A DNA stretch of 64,000 nt, taken from the NCBI GenBank assembly GCA_015067785.1, contig SVLR01000002.1, positions 1-64,000 on the forward strand, read 5' to 3'. Under the pieces are notes generated by a model that was not told the DNA's origin, did no database searches, and saw only the letters and a list, made by a program, of their open reading frames with translations. Numbering within the stretch: the first letter of the stretch is position 1; every line of letters starts with the position of its first letter. Shown in pieces: positions 1-6,764 of this stretch. Position numbers and translations under genes: made by a program. This DNA is from Oscillospiraceae bacterium. GTDB taxonomy: Bacteria; Bacillota; Clostridia; Oscillospirales; Oscillospiraceae.

Positions 1-84
1 AGTATGTCGAGCAAGCAACACCTTGTTTTCTTTAATCACAACAGCTGTAACGCTTTGTCCCCAATTTGTGTTTTCGTTTCCCAT
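1..84 (-). CDS. NUDIX hydrolase, N-terminal fragment (cut by window edge)
   Basis: The minus strand encodes 28 residues starting at ATG 84-82 and running off the left edge. An AGAAAGG ribosome-binding site lies just upstream. The start reads MGNENTNWGQSVTAVVI, followed by a KVLLARH segment. This matches the first beta strands of NUDIX hydrolases, which have a short basic N-terminus and then a V-x-LL-x-R strand. The NUDIX box itself lies outside the window, so the substrate cannot be inferred. The assignment rests on the first strand pattern only. Confidence 0.6.
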   Translation of the reverse strand, partial: MGNENTNWGQSVTAVVIKENKVLLARHT

Positions 85-185
85 ATAAAGCCTTTCTAAA
101 TTATATTCATTTTATCGCAAGTTTCGCATTTGTTTTACAAATGCATCGGGCAAAGCCCATACCCCTATGGTTGCACATATCCAAA

Positions 186-320
186 GGCTCCCTCTGGGAG
201 GGAGCTCCCGACGAAGTCGGGTGAGGGAGAGCGCGTTACAATGAAGTTAGTACAAATCTAAAGTCACGCAGGCTCCTTCCGTCACGCTACGCGTGCCACC
301 TTCCTCCCGGAGGAAGGCTT
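186..320. repeat. Dispersed hairpin repeat pair
   Basis: Two hairpin-forming segments (186-230 and 271-320) have long G/A and C/T arms joined by a short variable middle. A structurally similar unit with terminal CTCCC/GGGAG arms occurs at 21263-21382. The shape, two short imperfect palindromes with little between them and no gene, suggests a non-autonomous dispersed element. Family membership is inferred from shape and within-window recurrence only. Confidence 0.5.
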
Positions 321-448
321 TTTGTTAGCTCCATTATAATACAAATCGGCAGAGAAAACAAGTTCTCTGCCGAAATTTGTAAACATCCTTATGAGAACCG
401 GCATAATGAGGGTGCTTTTTTAATGCAGAATGCATAATGCAAAATGCA

Positions 449-489
449 GAATTATGGTATCCGCAAGCGGATGGATTTTACTATGCACC
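449..489 (+). repeat. Left copy of a 41-bp inverted repeat
   Basis: This segment matches the reverse complement of 1508-1548 at 36 of 41 positions by direct comparison. Its core contains the small palindrome TCCGCAAGCGGA and its inner end is GCACC. The two copies bracket about 1.1 kb containing the small DUF6291-like gene. They could be termini of a mobile unit or simply two oppositely oriented copies of a dispersed repeat. Confidence 0.6.
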
Positions 490-734
490 GCCAAAGGAGA
501 TCGTAGGGACCGGCGTCCTCGACGGTCCTTGTGCGAATACGCAAAATTGTGCCGGGAGATTGCCACGGCGCAAGCGCCTTGCAATGACAACAAAAACAGC
601 TGATAGCGGTGAGAGAAGAAAAAAACCGGCGGATTTTGGGAAGGGACGGAAAGTGTAGTGTTTATGCGCCTTTTCGGGATTTTCGAAAAATGAAAATGGG
701 AAAAAAATGGGAAGACTTTTTCGCAAAAGTGTGG

Positions 735-740
735 TATAAT
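735..740 (+). promoter_or_regulatory. Extended -10 promoter for the small DUF6291-like gene
   Basis: TATAAT at 735-740 is preceded by TGG, giving an extended -10 element, with no convincing -35 box. An inverted repeat, GCGTGG (745-750) facing CCACGC (765-770) and followed by seven T residues, starts at about the predicted transcription start. It could be an operator or a very early terminator. Confidence 0.5.
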
Positions 741-797
741 ATTAGCGTGGAAAGTGAGAGCTGGCCACGCAATTTTTTTATCAAAGGAGCACTACTT

Positions 798-1067
798 ATG
801 AAAAGAAAGCAATTTACATTCTATGAATCCTTCCACGCAAGTATCCAAACAATGACCTCGCAAAGAGAAAAACTACAGGCCTACGAAACCATATGCGATT
901 ACGCGCTTTACGGAAAGCTGCCAGATCCGGAGGTAAGAAAACCTTCGATTTTGGCAGTTTTTTCAATTATAAAACCGGTACTGGATGCAGGCAGGAAGCG
1001 GTCTTCCCGCATTTTAGGCCGTGACAAATTGTCGCTACAAGAAAAAGAAGAAGAAGAGAAAGAATAA
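798..1067 (+). CDS. Small DUF6291-like protein (phage-replication-associated type)
   Basis: The 89-residue protein starts at ATG 798, chosen because AAAGGAG lies just upstream; a longer in-frame ATG at 609 lacks a site. Residues 6-60 follow the pattern of the DUF6291 family, which sits at the N-terminus of phage and plasmid replication-organiser-like proteins in Clostridia: F-T-F-Y-E-S-F, then A-Y-E-T-I-C-D-Y-A-L-Y-G, then I-K-P-V-L-D-A-G-R. The C-terminus is a Glu/Lys run, cut by TAA at 1065. The frame stays open for 36 further codons through a tandem repeat, so this may be a shortened form. It is a lone gene with no phage neighbours. Function unknown. Confidence 0.6.
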   Translation: MKRKQFTFYESFHASIQTMTSQREKLQAYETICDYALYGKLPDPEVRKPSILAVFSIIKPVLDAGRKRSSRILGRDKLSLQEKEEEEKE

Positions 1068-1178
1068 GTTAAAGTTAAAGCCTTAGTTATAGCTAAAGCC
1101 TTAGTTATAGCTAAAGTCTTAGTTATAGTTATAGGTTTAGGTTTAGTTATAGTTAAATATATAAAAGATATATATTAA
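1068..1178 (+). repeat. Tandem repeat directly after the DUF6291-like stop
   Basis: An approximately 18-bp unit of the form TTAGTTATAGCTAAAGCC is repeated about three times and then degenerates into shorter TTTAG/TTATAG units. It begins immediately after the TAA at 1065-1067 and is open in the same frame for 36 codons, up to TAA at 1176-1178, where it would encode alternating hydrophobic and lysine residues. This suggests it was once, or in other strains still is, the variable C-terminus of the gene. Confidence 0.7.
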
Positions 1179-1218
1179 GTCATAGCGTAACTCCTAAATG
1201 GAATAATGTATATTTGGT

Positions 1219-1293
1219 TGTGGAAAACTCTGTGGAAAAGTCCCGCTTTCCTGTGGATAATTCTGTGGAAAGTCTGTGAAAAGCTGTGGAAAA
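1219..1293 (+). promoter_or_regulatory. Cluster of six DnaA-box-like sites
   Basis: Six copies of a TGTGGAAAA-like 9-mer lie in 75 bp, at 1219, 1231, 1252, 1264, 1275 and 1285. The copy at 1252-1260 is TGTGGATAA, the exact complement of the consensus DnaA box TTATCCACA; three are one base off and two are more distant. Spacings of about 10, 11, 12, 12 and 21 bp are close to helical turns. This could be a DnaA-binding or titration site or a relic of a plasmid or phage origin. No AT-rich unwinding element or dnaA gene is adjacent, so origin activity is not claimed. Confidence 0.45.
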
Positions 1294-1507
1294 CACTTTT
1301 GGAATGCTTAATGCGGAATTGTTCGGTGTCTTCGGCGTTTGTCATTCTGAGCGGAGTGAAACGGAGTCGAAGAAACCGTATTTTGGGGGAACGGATCCTT
1401 CGGCGCGGCTTCGCCTTGCTCAGGATGACAGAAGATAGACGGAGGTGCGGTATGGCGGGCGATTCACAAATCGCCCCTACGACGCTCAGGATGACACCGT
1501 TTTTGAT

Positions 1508-1548
1508 GGTGCATATTATAATCCGTCCGCTTGCGGATACCACAATTG
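1508..1548 (-). repeat. Right copy of a 41-bp inverted repeat
   Basis: Reverse complement of 449-489 with 36 of 41 positions identical. It is followed outward by a CAATTGT tandem run, whereas the left copy is preceded by an AATGCA run, so the flanks are not target-site duplications. Confidence 0.6.
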
Positions 1549-1580
1549 TCAATTGTCAATTGTCAATTCTTAATTATTAA

Positions 1581-2216
1581 TTAGATCTTATCCGGGAGGT
1601 TGGTGATCATATCGTCCAAATGGGAGGTGATGCCGATGTCCAGGGGTGTATAAATGCCGTCCTTGTATTCCACCTTGGTAATGGAGGCATTGGGCACCCA
1701 TGCGGTATCCATAATACGCTCCACACCGCCATACAGCCAGCTGCTGAGCATCACACGGATAGGAACGGCGTGGGTAGCAATGACGACGGTTTCGCCCGGA
1801 TGGTCGTGCACGATAGCATCCACCGCAGCCGTTGTGCGCTTGCAGATCTCCCGGATGGATTCCCCACCGGTGGGACGGGCATTCCCGAGATCATTGCGCC
1901 AAAGGGCATAGTCATGCGGGTAAAGATATGTAAGCTCCGTAAATTTCTGGTATTCCCATTTGCCGCCGTTGATCTCCCGAAAAGCCGGGTTTTTCTCGAT
2001 GGGCACTCTACTTATTTTGCTGAGAGGAAGTGCCGTCTCGTAGGCGCGGGAGAGGTCAGAGGCATAGATCCGGTCAATATGGATGCCCAAAAAGTATCGG
2101 CTGATGCACGCCGCCTGCTTATGTCCCAGCTCGGTAAGGGCAGCGTCCTGCTGACCGGTAAAGGTCTTATGGACATTGGATGTGCTTTCGCCGTGTCGAA
2201 TAAGATAAAGAAGCAT
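1581..2216 (-). CDS. Histidine phosphatase family protein (phosphoglycerate-mutase-like)
   Basis: The 211-residue cytosolic protein belongs to the histidine phosphatase superfamily. The N-terminal LIRHGES motif (residues 4-10) carries the phosphoaccepting His, and ATHAVP near residue 150 carries the second catalytic His. The start at 2216 is chosen because GTGGAGG lies 5 bases upstream; an ATG four codons earlier has no site. A promoter matching CTGACA-17-TATCAT precedes it. Family members act as phosphoglycerate mutases, ribazole phosphatases, broad phosphatases or metal-independent phosphoserine phosphatases, and the sequence alone does not choose between them. The serine pathway at 6.8-9.0 kb lacks a phosphoserine phosphatase, so that role is possible but unproven. 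Confidence 0.85.
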   Translation of the reverse strand: MLLYLIRHGESTSNVHKTFTGQQDAALTELGHKQAACISRYFLGIHIDRIYASDLSRAYETALPLSKISRVPIEKNPAFREINGGKWEYQKFTELTYLYPHDYALWRNDLGNARPTGGESIREICKRTTAAVDAIVHDHPGETVVIATHAVPIRVMLSSWLYGGVERIMDTAWVPNASITKVEYKDGIYTPLDIGITSHLDDMITNLPDKI

Positions 2217-2242
2217 AGGAACCTCCACAATGAATTTTTATT

Positions 2243-2271
2243 ATGATAGCACAATTGGCTTCCTTTGTCAG
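2243..2271 (-). promoter_or_regulatory. Sigma-70-type promoter for the histidine phosphatase
   Basis: On the minus strand the -35 is CTGACA (2266-2271) and the -10 is TATCAT (2243-2248), with a 17-base spacer. The gene starts 27 bases downstream. Confidence 0.6.
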
Positions 2272-2324
2272 CACATTCATAAAAGTTTTACGAATCGGCA
2301 TACTGGATATAGGAGGCGAAAAGG

Positions 2325-3182
2325 ATGTGCACAGCAATTTCTTATCTTCAGTACTTTGGGCGAAATCTGGATTTAGACCGGCATTACGGAGAGCAGGTAA
2401 CCATCGTTCCCGAAAATTTCCCATTGGCAGGTATGGCTACCCATAGCGCCATCATTGGGATGGCAACCGTTTTGGAGGGCTATCCCCTATTCTTCGAAGG
2501 CACAAATGAAGCCGGTCTCAGCGTTGCTGCTCTTAATTTCCCGGGAAATGCGGTCTATCATAAAGCGCAGTCCGGAAAAGAGAATATCCCCTCTTATGAC
2601 CTGATCGCCTATGTACTGACACGGTGTAAGACTTGCCGGGATGCAAGGCAGCTTTTGGGAAACAGCGTCATTACCGATGCGCAATTCGGCAATTACCCTG
2701 CCACGCCCCTGCATTGGATGATCGCAGACCGGGAGGAATCACTGGTGGTGGAGTCCACAGCAGAGGGCCTACAGCTATATGATAACCCCGTCGGAGTAAT
2801 GACCAACAGTCCCCCATTTACTGCCCAGCTTGAAAATTTACGCAATCATCAGGCGCTTCATGGTGCTTTCGATTCCACTGCCAGATTTATCAGAGCTGCC
2901 TTTATCAGAAATCATACAAAGGATTGTGATGTGAGCCACTTCTTTCGGATGCTGGATGCTGTTTCCGTGCCTGAGGGATGTATCAAGACAGAAATCGGCT
3001 ATCAAAGAACGCTCTATTCCTGCTGCTGCGATTCGGAGCGTGGGATCTACTACTACACCACCGAGCACAACCGGCAGATCACAGCCGTGGATATGCACAA
3101 TGCCGATTTAGAGGGGGACAGCATCGCACAATATCCCCTCGTTGATAAGGAGCAAATTCATTTCCTGCTCCCGCAGGCGTGA
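2325..3182 (+). CDS. Choloylglycine hydrolase family protein (bile-salt-hydrolase-like), shortened
   Basis: An Ntn-hydrolase of the linear amide C-N hydrolase family, which includes bile salt hydrolase and penicillin V acylase. Met1 is followed directly by the nucleophile Cys2 (MCTAISY). Also visible are R13 and D16 (FGRNLDLD), the Asn of NEAGLSVAALNFPG, the Asn of VMTNSPPF and the Arg of ARFIRAAF, which match the family's six active-site residues. It starts after AGGAGGCGAAAAGG. At 285 residues it is some 30-40 shorter than typical enzymes (about 315-330). About five residues are missing before FGRN, and about 30 are missing between VMTNSPPF and ARFIRAAF, where the family has a conserved loop ending in GLPGD. 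Substrate range is therefore uncertain. Confidence 0.85.
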   Translation: MCTAISYLQYFGRNLDLDRHYGEQVTIVPENFPLAGMATHSAIIGMATVLEGYPLFFEGTNEAGLSVAALNFPGNAVYHKAQSGKENIPSYDLIAYVLTRCKTCRDARQLLGNSVITDAQFGNYPATPLHWMIADREESLVVESTAEGLQLYDNPVGVMTNSPPFTAQLENLRNHQALHGAFDSTARFIRAAFIRNHTKDCDVSHFFRMLDAVSVPEGCIKTEIGYQRTLYSCCCDSERGIYYYTTEHNRQITAVDMHNADLEGDSIAQYPLVDKEQIHFLLPQA

Positions 3183-3196
3183 GGGTGCAGCCTGGC

Positions 3197-3255
3197 GGGA
3201 CGGGAAACCGTCCCTACAGGGGCTCAGTGAAAAAGACCACCCAAAGGCGGTCTTT
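3197..3255. terminator. Repeat palindrome plus convergent terminator
   Basis: A short dispersed palindrome (GGGACGG facing CCGTCCC, 3197-3213) is followed by the hairpin AAAGACC (3232-3238) / GGTCTTT (3249-3255). It lies between two convergent genes and would serve the hydrolase on the plus strand and the CarD gene on the minus strand. Confidence 0.55.
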
Positions 3256-3269
3256 ACGAGGGTAGTATT

Positions 3270-3752
3270 TCAGATCAATTTGAAGGCCTCGGTCTTATCA
3301 ATGCCAAGGACAAAGGCGATCTCTCCGGTAAGAAGCGTTTCCGCGCTTTTAAGAAAATTGGCATCGCTGACATGGAATTTCCGACCGATGGCAAGCTGGG
3401 CATCTCGATGCTGACGCAGGAGCCTGACGGTAATGAGCATATTCTCCGGCTCGCAGTTCATGAGCAGCTCCTTGTAACGGTTTTTACGGGCATTGTCACT
3501 GTCGATCCAACAGCTGCTGTCGCAGTTGGCATTTGCAAGCATTTCCCGAAGCTTCCCGGCAGAAAGGGGCAGGCGCATCTTGCTCACTGCCAGCTCGTTA
3601 TGTACCGGAATGTAGTACCGTGCACCCGGCTGGGTCAGCGGCTCCAGCGCATAATACTGGACAGTCTTATGATCGATAAGCTTGTCTTCAATATCAACGA
3701 TCGTACATACACCGTGACTGCCATAGACAACCGATTGGCTGCAAGAATACAC
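3270..3752 (-). CDS. CarD/CdnL-family transcription regulator
   Basis: The 160-residue protein begins with the CarD/TRCF RNA-polymerase-interaction fold (residues 1-60: VVYGSHGVCTI, then a YYALEP-type strand and YYIPV). A helical C-terminal half follows (about 70-155), which in CarD proteins contacts the -10 region. The start is GTG at 3752, with GGAAAGGGATGG upstream. Family members bind the beta subunit of RNA polymerase and stabilise or modulate open complexes, often controlling rRNA or growth-rate genes. It is a single gene with its own upstream TGA-TATAAT-like extended -10 (about 3795-3803). It has no operon partner, so its regulon is unknown. Confidence 0.88.
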   Translation of the reverse strand: MYSCSQSVVYGSHGVCTIVDIEDKLIDHKTVQYYALEPLTQPGARYYIPVHNELAVSKMRLPLSAGKLREMLANANCDSSCWIDSDNARKNRYKELLMNCEPENMLITVRLLRQHRDAQLAIGRKFHVSDANFLKSAETLLTGEIAFVLGIDKTEAFKLI

Positions 3753-3954
3753 AATACCATCCCTTTCCAGACGAAATTTTATTTCCTGAATAATTATATC
3801 ACAAGTTCCTTCCCTTTTCCAATGGTCAAATTGCCGAAATTATAATATATTTCTTATATTTTGCCTTTATTTTTCGAACAGAAAGCAGTATAATAAAGCT
3901 GTTCATTCAGCATCGCCCAATTACAAACAAATGGATCGCGCCAGGAGGTAGCAT

Positions 3955-4728
3955 ATGCGCATTGTCATTAAGATCGGAACAAGCACCCTCGCCCATCCCA
4001 CCGGACACTTAAACATCCGCCGCGTGGAGGAGCTGACGAAGGTAATCTGCGATATTATCAACGCAGGAAACCAAATAATCATGGTCTCCTCCGGTGCCAT
4101 AGGGATGGGTGTTGGAAAGCTGGGACTTCCCACGCGCCCCACTGACATTCCTACCAAGCAGGCTGCCGCCGCGGTTGGTCAGTGCGAATTGATGTATACA
4201 TATGACAAGCTGTTCCTGCAATACCACCATACGGTCGCGCAGCTGCTGATCACGGCTGACGATGTAAGGGATCCGGTTCGCCACGACAATTTCCGCAATA
4301 CCATTTACCGTCTGCTGGAGCTGGGCGCCCTACCCATCATCAATGAGAATGACACCGTTGCCACTGACGAGTTAGGCATCGGCGACAACGATACGTTGGC
4401 AGCAATGGTGGCGCAAAGCGTACAGGCAGATAAGCTTGTGCTCCTATCTGACATTGACGGTCTTTACACCGCCGACCCCCACGAAGATCCCGACGCCAGG
4501 CTGCTCCCCGTAGTTAATCGGGTCGATGACGCCCTGCTCTCACTGGCAGGTGGCAGCAGCACCGCCCAAGGCACCGGCGGAATGGTCACCAAGCTGCGAG
4601 CAGCCAAGATCTGCCTCTCCTGCGGCTGCGATATGATCATCACCAACGGAAATGACCCTATGGTACTCTACCGGATCGTTGACGGCGAGCAGGTCGGTAC
4701 CACCTTTACGGAGAATGCTTATGTATGA
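3955..4728 (+). CDS. proB: Glutamate 5-kinase
   Basis: The first enzyme of proline synthesis phosphorylates glutamate with ATP. The 257-residue protein has the amino-acid-kinase fold, with IKIGTST at residues 4-10, the SSGAIGMG glycine loop near 44-51, and the INENDTVA and GDNDTLAA substrate-binding segments near 135-160. It ends without the C-terminal PUA domain of the E. coli enzyme, as in many short Gram-positive forms. AGGAGG lies 7 bases before ATG 3955. It is the first gene of proB-proA-proC. Its stop overlaps the start of proA by a few bases, which suggests translational coupling. A TATAAT at 3889-3894 may be the promoter -10, but the -35 is weak. Confidence 0.95.
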   Translation: MRIVIKIGTSTLAHPTGHLNIRRVEELTKVICDIINAGNQIIMVSSGAIGMGVGKLGLPTRPTDIPTKQAAAAVGQCELMYTYDKLFLQYHHTVAQLLITADDVRDPVRHDNFRNTIYRLLELGALPIINENDTVATDELGIGDNDTLAAMVAQSVQADKLVLLSDIDGLYTADPHEDPDARLLPVVNRVDDALLSLAGGSSTAQGTGGMVTKLRAAKICLSCGCDMIITNGNDPMVLYRIVDGEQVGTTFTENAYV

Positions 4729-5950
4729 GATGTTAAAAAACGCGAAGAAGGCAGCCCCTTCCCTCGCCTGCCTTACAAATGAGATGCGAAGCCTTGGACT
4801 GCGAAATATGGCAGCCGCTTTATTAGAGCACGAGGATGCCATCCTTTCGGCAAACAAGGCAGATATGGATGCCGCAAGGGACAGTATCTCCCCTGTTATG
4901 TTGGACCGGCTCGCACTTAACCACCAGCGTCTGTGCGCAATGGCAGAGGGTATTATATCCGTTTCCGAACTGCCGGACCCCCTCAATAAGGAGCTGGACA
5001 GCTATATGAGAGCAGACGGACTTTCGATCCGCAAGGTTTCTGTTCCAATGGGTGTTGTTGCCATCATCTATGAGAGCCGCCCCAATGTGACTGCCGATGC
5101 GGCGGCGCTGGCAGTTAAAAGCGGCAATGTCTGCGTGCTGCGCAGCGGCAAGGAGGCATTCCGCTGCGCAAATGCCATTGTGGACGCACTAAAGGAAGGC
5201 TTACGCAATTCCGGCATTTCGGAATATGCGGTCAATTTGGTGCAGGATACCTCCCGGGAAAGCGCAAAGCAGCTTATGACCGCAGGCGGTTTCGTGGATC
5301 TTCTGATTCCCCGGGGCGGTGCGGGACTGATCCGCGCCTGTGTGGAAAACGCAACAGTCCCCTGTATTGCCACCGGAACCGGCATCTGCCACATTTATGT
5401 GGAAAAAACCGCCGATCAGGAAATGGCGCTCTCGGTCATAGAAAATGCAAAGACCAGCCGTCCCAGCGTTTGCAATGCCGCCGAGGTCCTGCTGGTGGAT
5501 AAGCAGATCGCGCCGGAATTTTTGCCAAAGCTGAAGGCGCGGCTGGACAAAAAGAATGTAGAGCTTCGTTTGGATGCCTTCGCCCAAACCGTCATAGACG
5601 GTACACCTGCCGGTGAAAATGATTTTGATACCGAGTTTTTGGATTACATTCTGGCAGTTGCCTGCGTGGACAGCACCGCTGACGCCATAGCGCACATTAC
5701 CTCCCATTCCACCGGGCACAGCGAGGCAATCCTGTCCCAAAACGATGCAGCGATCGAAGCCTTTACACAGCAGGTAGACAGCGCTGCCGTCTATGTCAAC
5801 GCCTCCACCCGGTTTACTGACGGCGGCGAGTTCGGTCTGGGCTGTGAGATGGGCATTTCCACCCAAAAGCTCCACGCACGGGGTCCTATGGGTCTGCAGG
5901 AGCTGACCTCTTATAAGTACATCATCACCGGGAAAGGACACATACGATGA
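4721..5950 (+). CDS. proA: Glutamate-5-semialdehyde dehydrogenase (gamma-glutamyl phosphate reductase)
   Basis: The second step of proline synthesis is NADPH-dependent reduction of glutamyl 5-phosphate. The protein has 409 residues, near the usual 415. It shows the aldehyde-dehydrogenase-like fold, with YESRPNVT near residue 120, the catalytic Cys251 in RPSVCNAAE, and a C-terminal GGEFGLGCEMGIS segment. ATG 4721 is preferred over in-frame ATGs further upstream because GGAG sits 7 bases before it. The start overlaps the end of proB, and the last four bases (ATGA) overlap the start of proC. Confidence 0.95.
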   Translation: MYEMLKNAKKAAPSLACLTNEMRSLGLRNMAAALLEHEDAILSANKADMDAARDSISPVMLDRLALNHQRLCAMAEGIISVSELPDPLNKELDSYMRADGLSIRKVSVPMGVVAIIYESRPNVTADAAALAVKSGNVCVLRSGKEAFRCANAIVDALKEGLRNSGISEYAVNLVQDTSRESAKQLMTAGGFVDLLIPRGGAGLIRACVENATVPCIATGTGICHIYVEKTADQEMALSVIENAKTSRPSVCNAAEVLLVDKQIAPEFLPKLKARLDKKNVELRLDAFAQTVIDGTPAGENDFDTEFLDYILAVACVDSTADAIAHITSHSTGHSEAILSQNDAAIEAFTQQVDSAAVYVNASTRFTDGGEFGLGCEMGISTQKLHARGPMGLQELTSYKYIITGKGHIR

Positions 5951-6732
5951 AATACGGATTTATCGGTTGCGGCAATATGGGCGGCGCACTGGCGGCTGCG
6001 CTCACAAAAAGTACAACGGACATTCTCATCTGTAATCGCAGCACCTCTGCTGCGGTAGCGGAAGCACTCTCTTGCAAAGCAGGGACTGCCGAGGAGGTTG
6101 CAGCGCATTGTGACCGCATCTTTATCGGTGTCAAGCCCCATATGGTTTGCTCTGTACTGGCACCCTTGCAGGAGATCCTTGCACAGCGAAAGCCGCTGCT
6201 GATCTCTATGGCGGCAGGACTGGAAATTCGCACCCTCCAAGGCTATGCCGGTACTCCCCTGCCCATCCTTCGCATTATGCCAAATACGCCGGTGTCTGTG
6301 GGCTGCGGGATGATCGGCTATACACCAAACAGCCTTGTGGACGAAGAAACCCTTGCCGATTTTCTTTCGGATATGGGGTCTGCCGGACTTTGGGAACAGG
6401 TAGAGGAAAATTTAATGGACACGGTTGCTGCCCTTTCCGGCAGCGGCCCAGCTTACACCTACTACTTTGCGGAGGCGCTGTGCAAAGGTGCAGTCGAATG
6501 CGGTATGGAGCCGGAGCAGGCGCTTCGCTACACAGTACAGACCTTAGAGGGCGCAGTCGCACTGCTAAAGCAAGGCAACAAATCGCCGGAGCAGCTGCGC
6601 AGAGAGGTCTGCTCCCCCGGCGGCAGTACGCTGGCAGGACTGAAAGCTCTGGATGACGGCAATTTTACAGAAGCTGTCGTTGCCTGCATTCAGGCCGCCC
6701 ACGACCGCAATAAGGAGCTTGCGAAAATGTAA
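5947..6732 (+). CDS. proC: Pyrroline-5-carboxylate reductase
   Basis: The final step of proline synthesis reduces pyrroline-5-carboxylate with NAD(P)H. The 261-residue protein starts with a Rossmann fold (FIGCGNMGGAL, residues 4-14). It has the MPNTPVSVGCGM segment near 117-128 and the C-terminal dimerisation domain with SGSGPAY near 162-168 and the SPGGSTLAGL signature near 223-232. The gene overlaps proA by the ATGA tetranucleotide. It is the last gene of a complete proBAC operon and is followed by a hairpin terminator shared with convergent serA. Confidence 0.95.
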   Translation: MKYGFIGCGNMGGALAAALTKSTTDILICNRSTSAAVAEALSCKAGTAEEVAAHCDRIFIGVKPHMVCSVLAPLQEILAQRKPLLISMAAGLEIRTLQGYAGTPLPILRIMPNTPVSVGCGMIGYTPNSLVDEETLADFLSDMGSAGLWEQVEENLMDTVAALSGSGPAYTYYFAEALCKGAVECGMEPEQALRYTVQTLEGAVALLKQGNKSPEQLRREVCSPGGSTLAGLKALDDGNFTEAVVACIQAAHDRNKELAKM

Positions 6733-6735
6733 AAA

Positions 6736-6761
6736 TAGCGGAGAGCAAACGCTCTCCGCTA
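6736..6761. terminator. Bidirectional terminator between proC and serA
   Basis: A perfect 11-bp stem (TAGCGGAGAGC facing GCTCTCCGCTA) has a 4-base loop. CTTTT follows on the plus strand and TTTTTA on the minus strand, so it can end both convergent operons. Confidence 0.85.
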
Positions 6762-6764
6762 CTT

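Larger units (their letters stand above)
85..797. other. Gene-poor repeat-rich intergenic region
   Basis: No credible coding sequence lies here. The stretch holds inverted purine-rich hairpins at 186-230 and 271-320. Both have a CTCCCT or CCTTCC arm facing its complement, as is typical of dispersed Clostridia repeats. It also holds a low-complexity AATGCA-type run at 421-450, one copy of a repeat that recurs at 16674 (546-589), and the promoter of the downstream small gene. Short open frames here (for example 437-658) are translations of repeats and are not called. Confidence 0.7.
1068..1580. other. Intergenic region of repeats, no gene
   Basis: Apart from the tandem repeat and the DnaA-box-like cluster, this region holds a dispersed repeat pair at about 1341-1500 (arms resembling GTCATTCTGAGC and GCTCAGGATGACA), the right copy of the 41-bp inverted repeat, and three CAATTGT units at 1544-1566. 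No coding sequence is supported on either strand. Confidence 0.7.

Noticed and set aside
437-658. Possible small gene in the left intergenic region
   Set aside because: Its codons run through dispersed repeats that recur elsewhere in the window; no ribosome-binding site or conserved pattern.
1219-1293. Chromosomal replication origin
   Set aside because: DnaA-like boxes are present, but there is no dnaA/dnaN/rpmH context and no clear AT-rich unwinding region.
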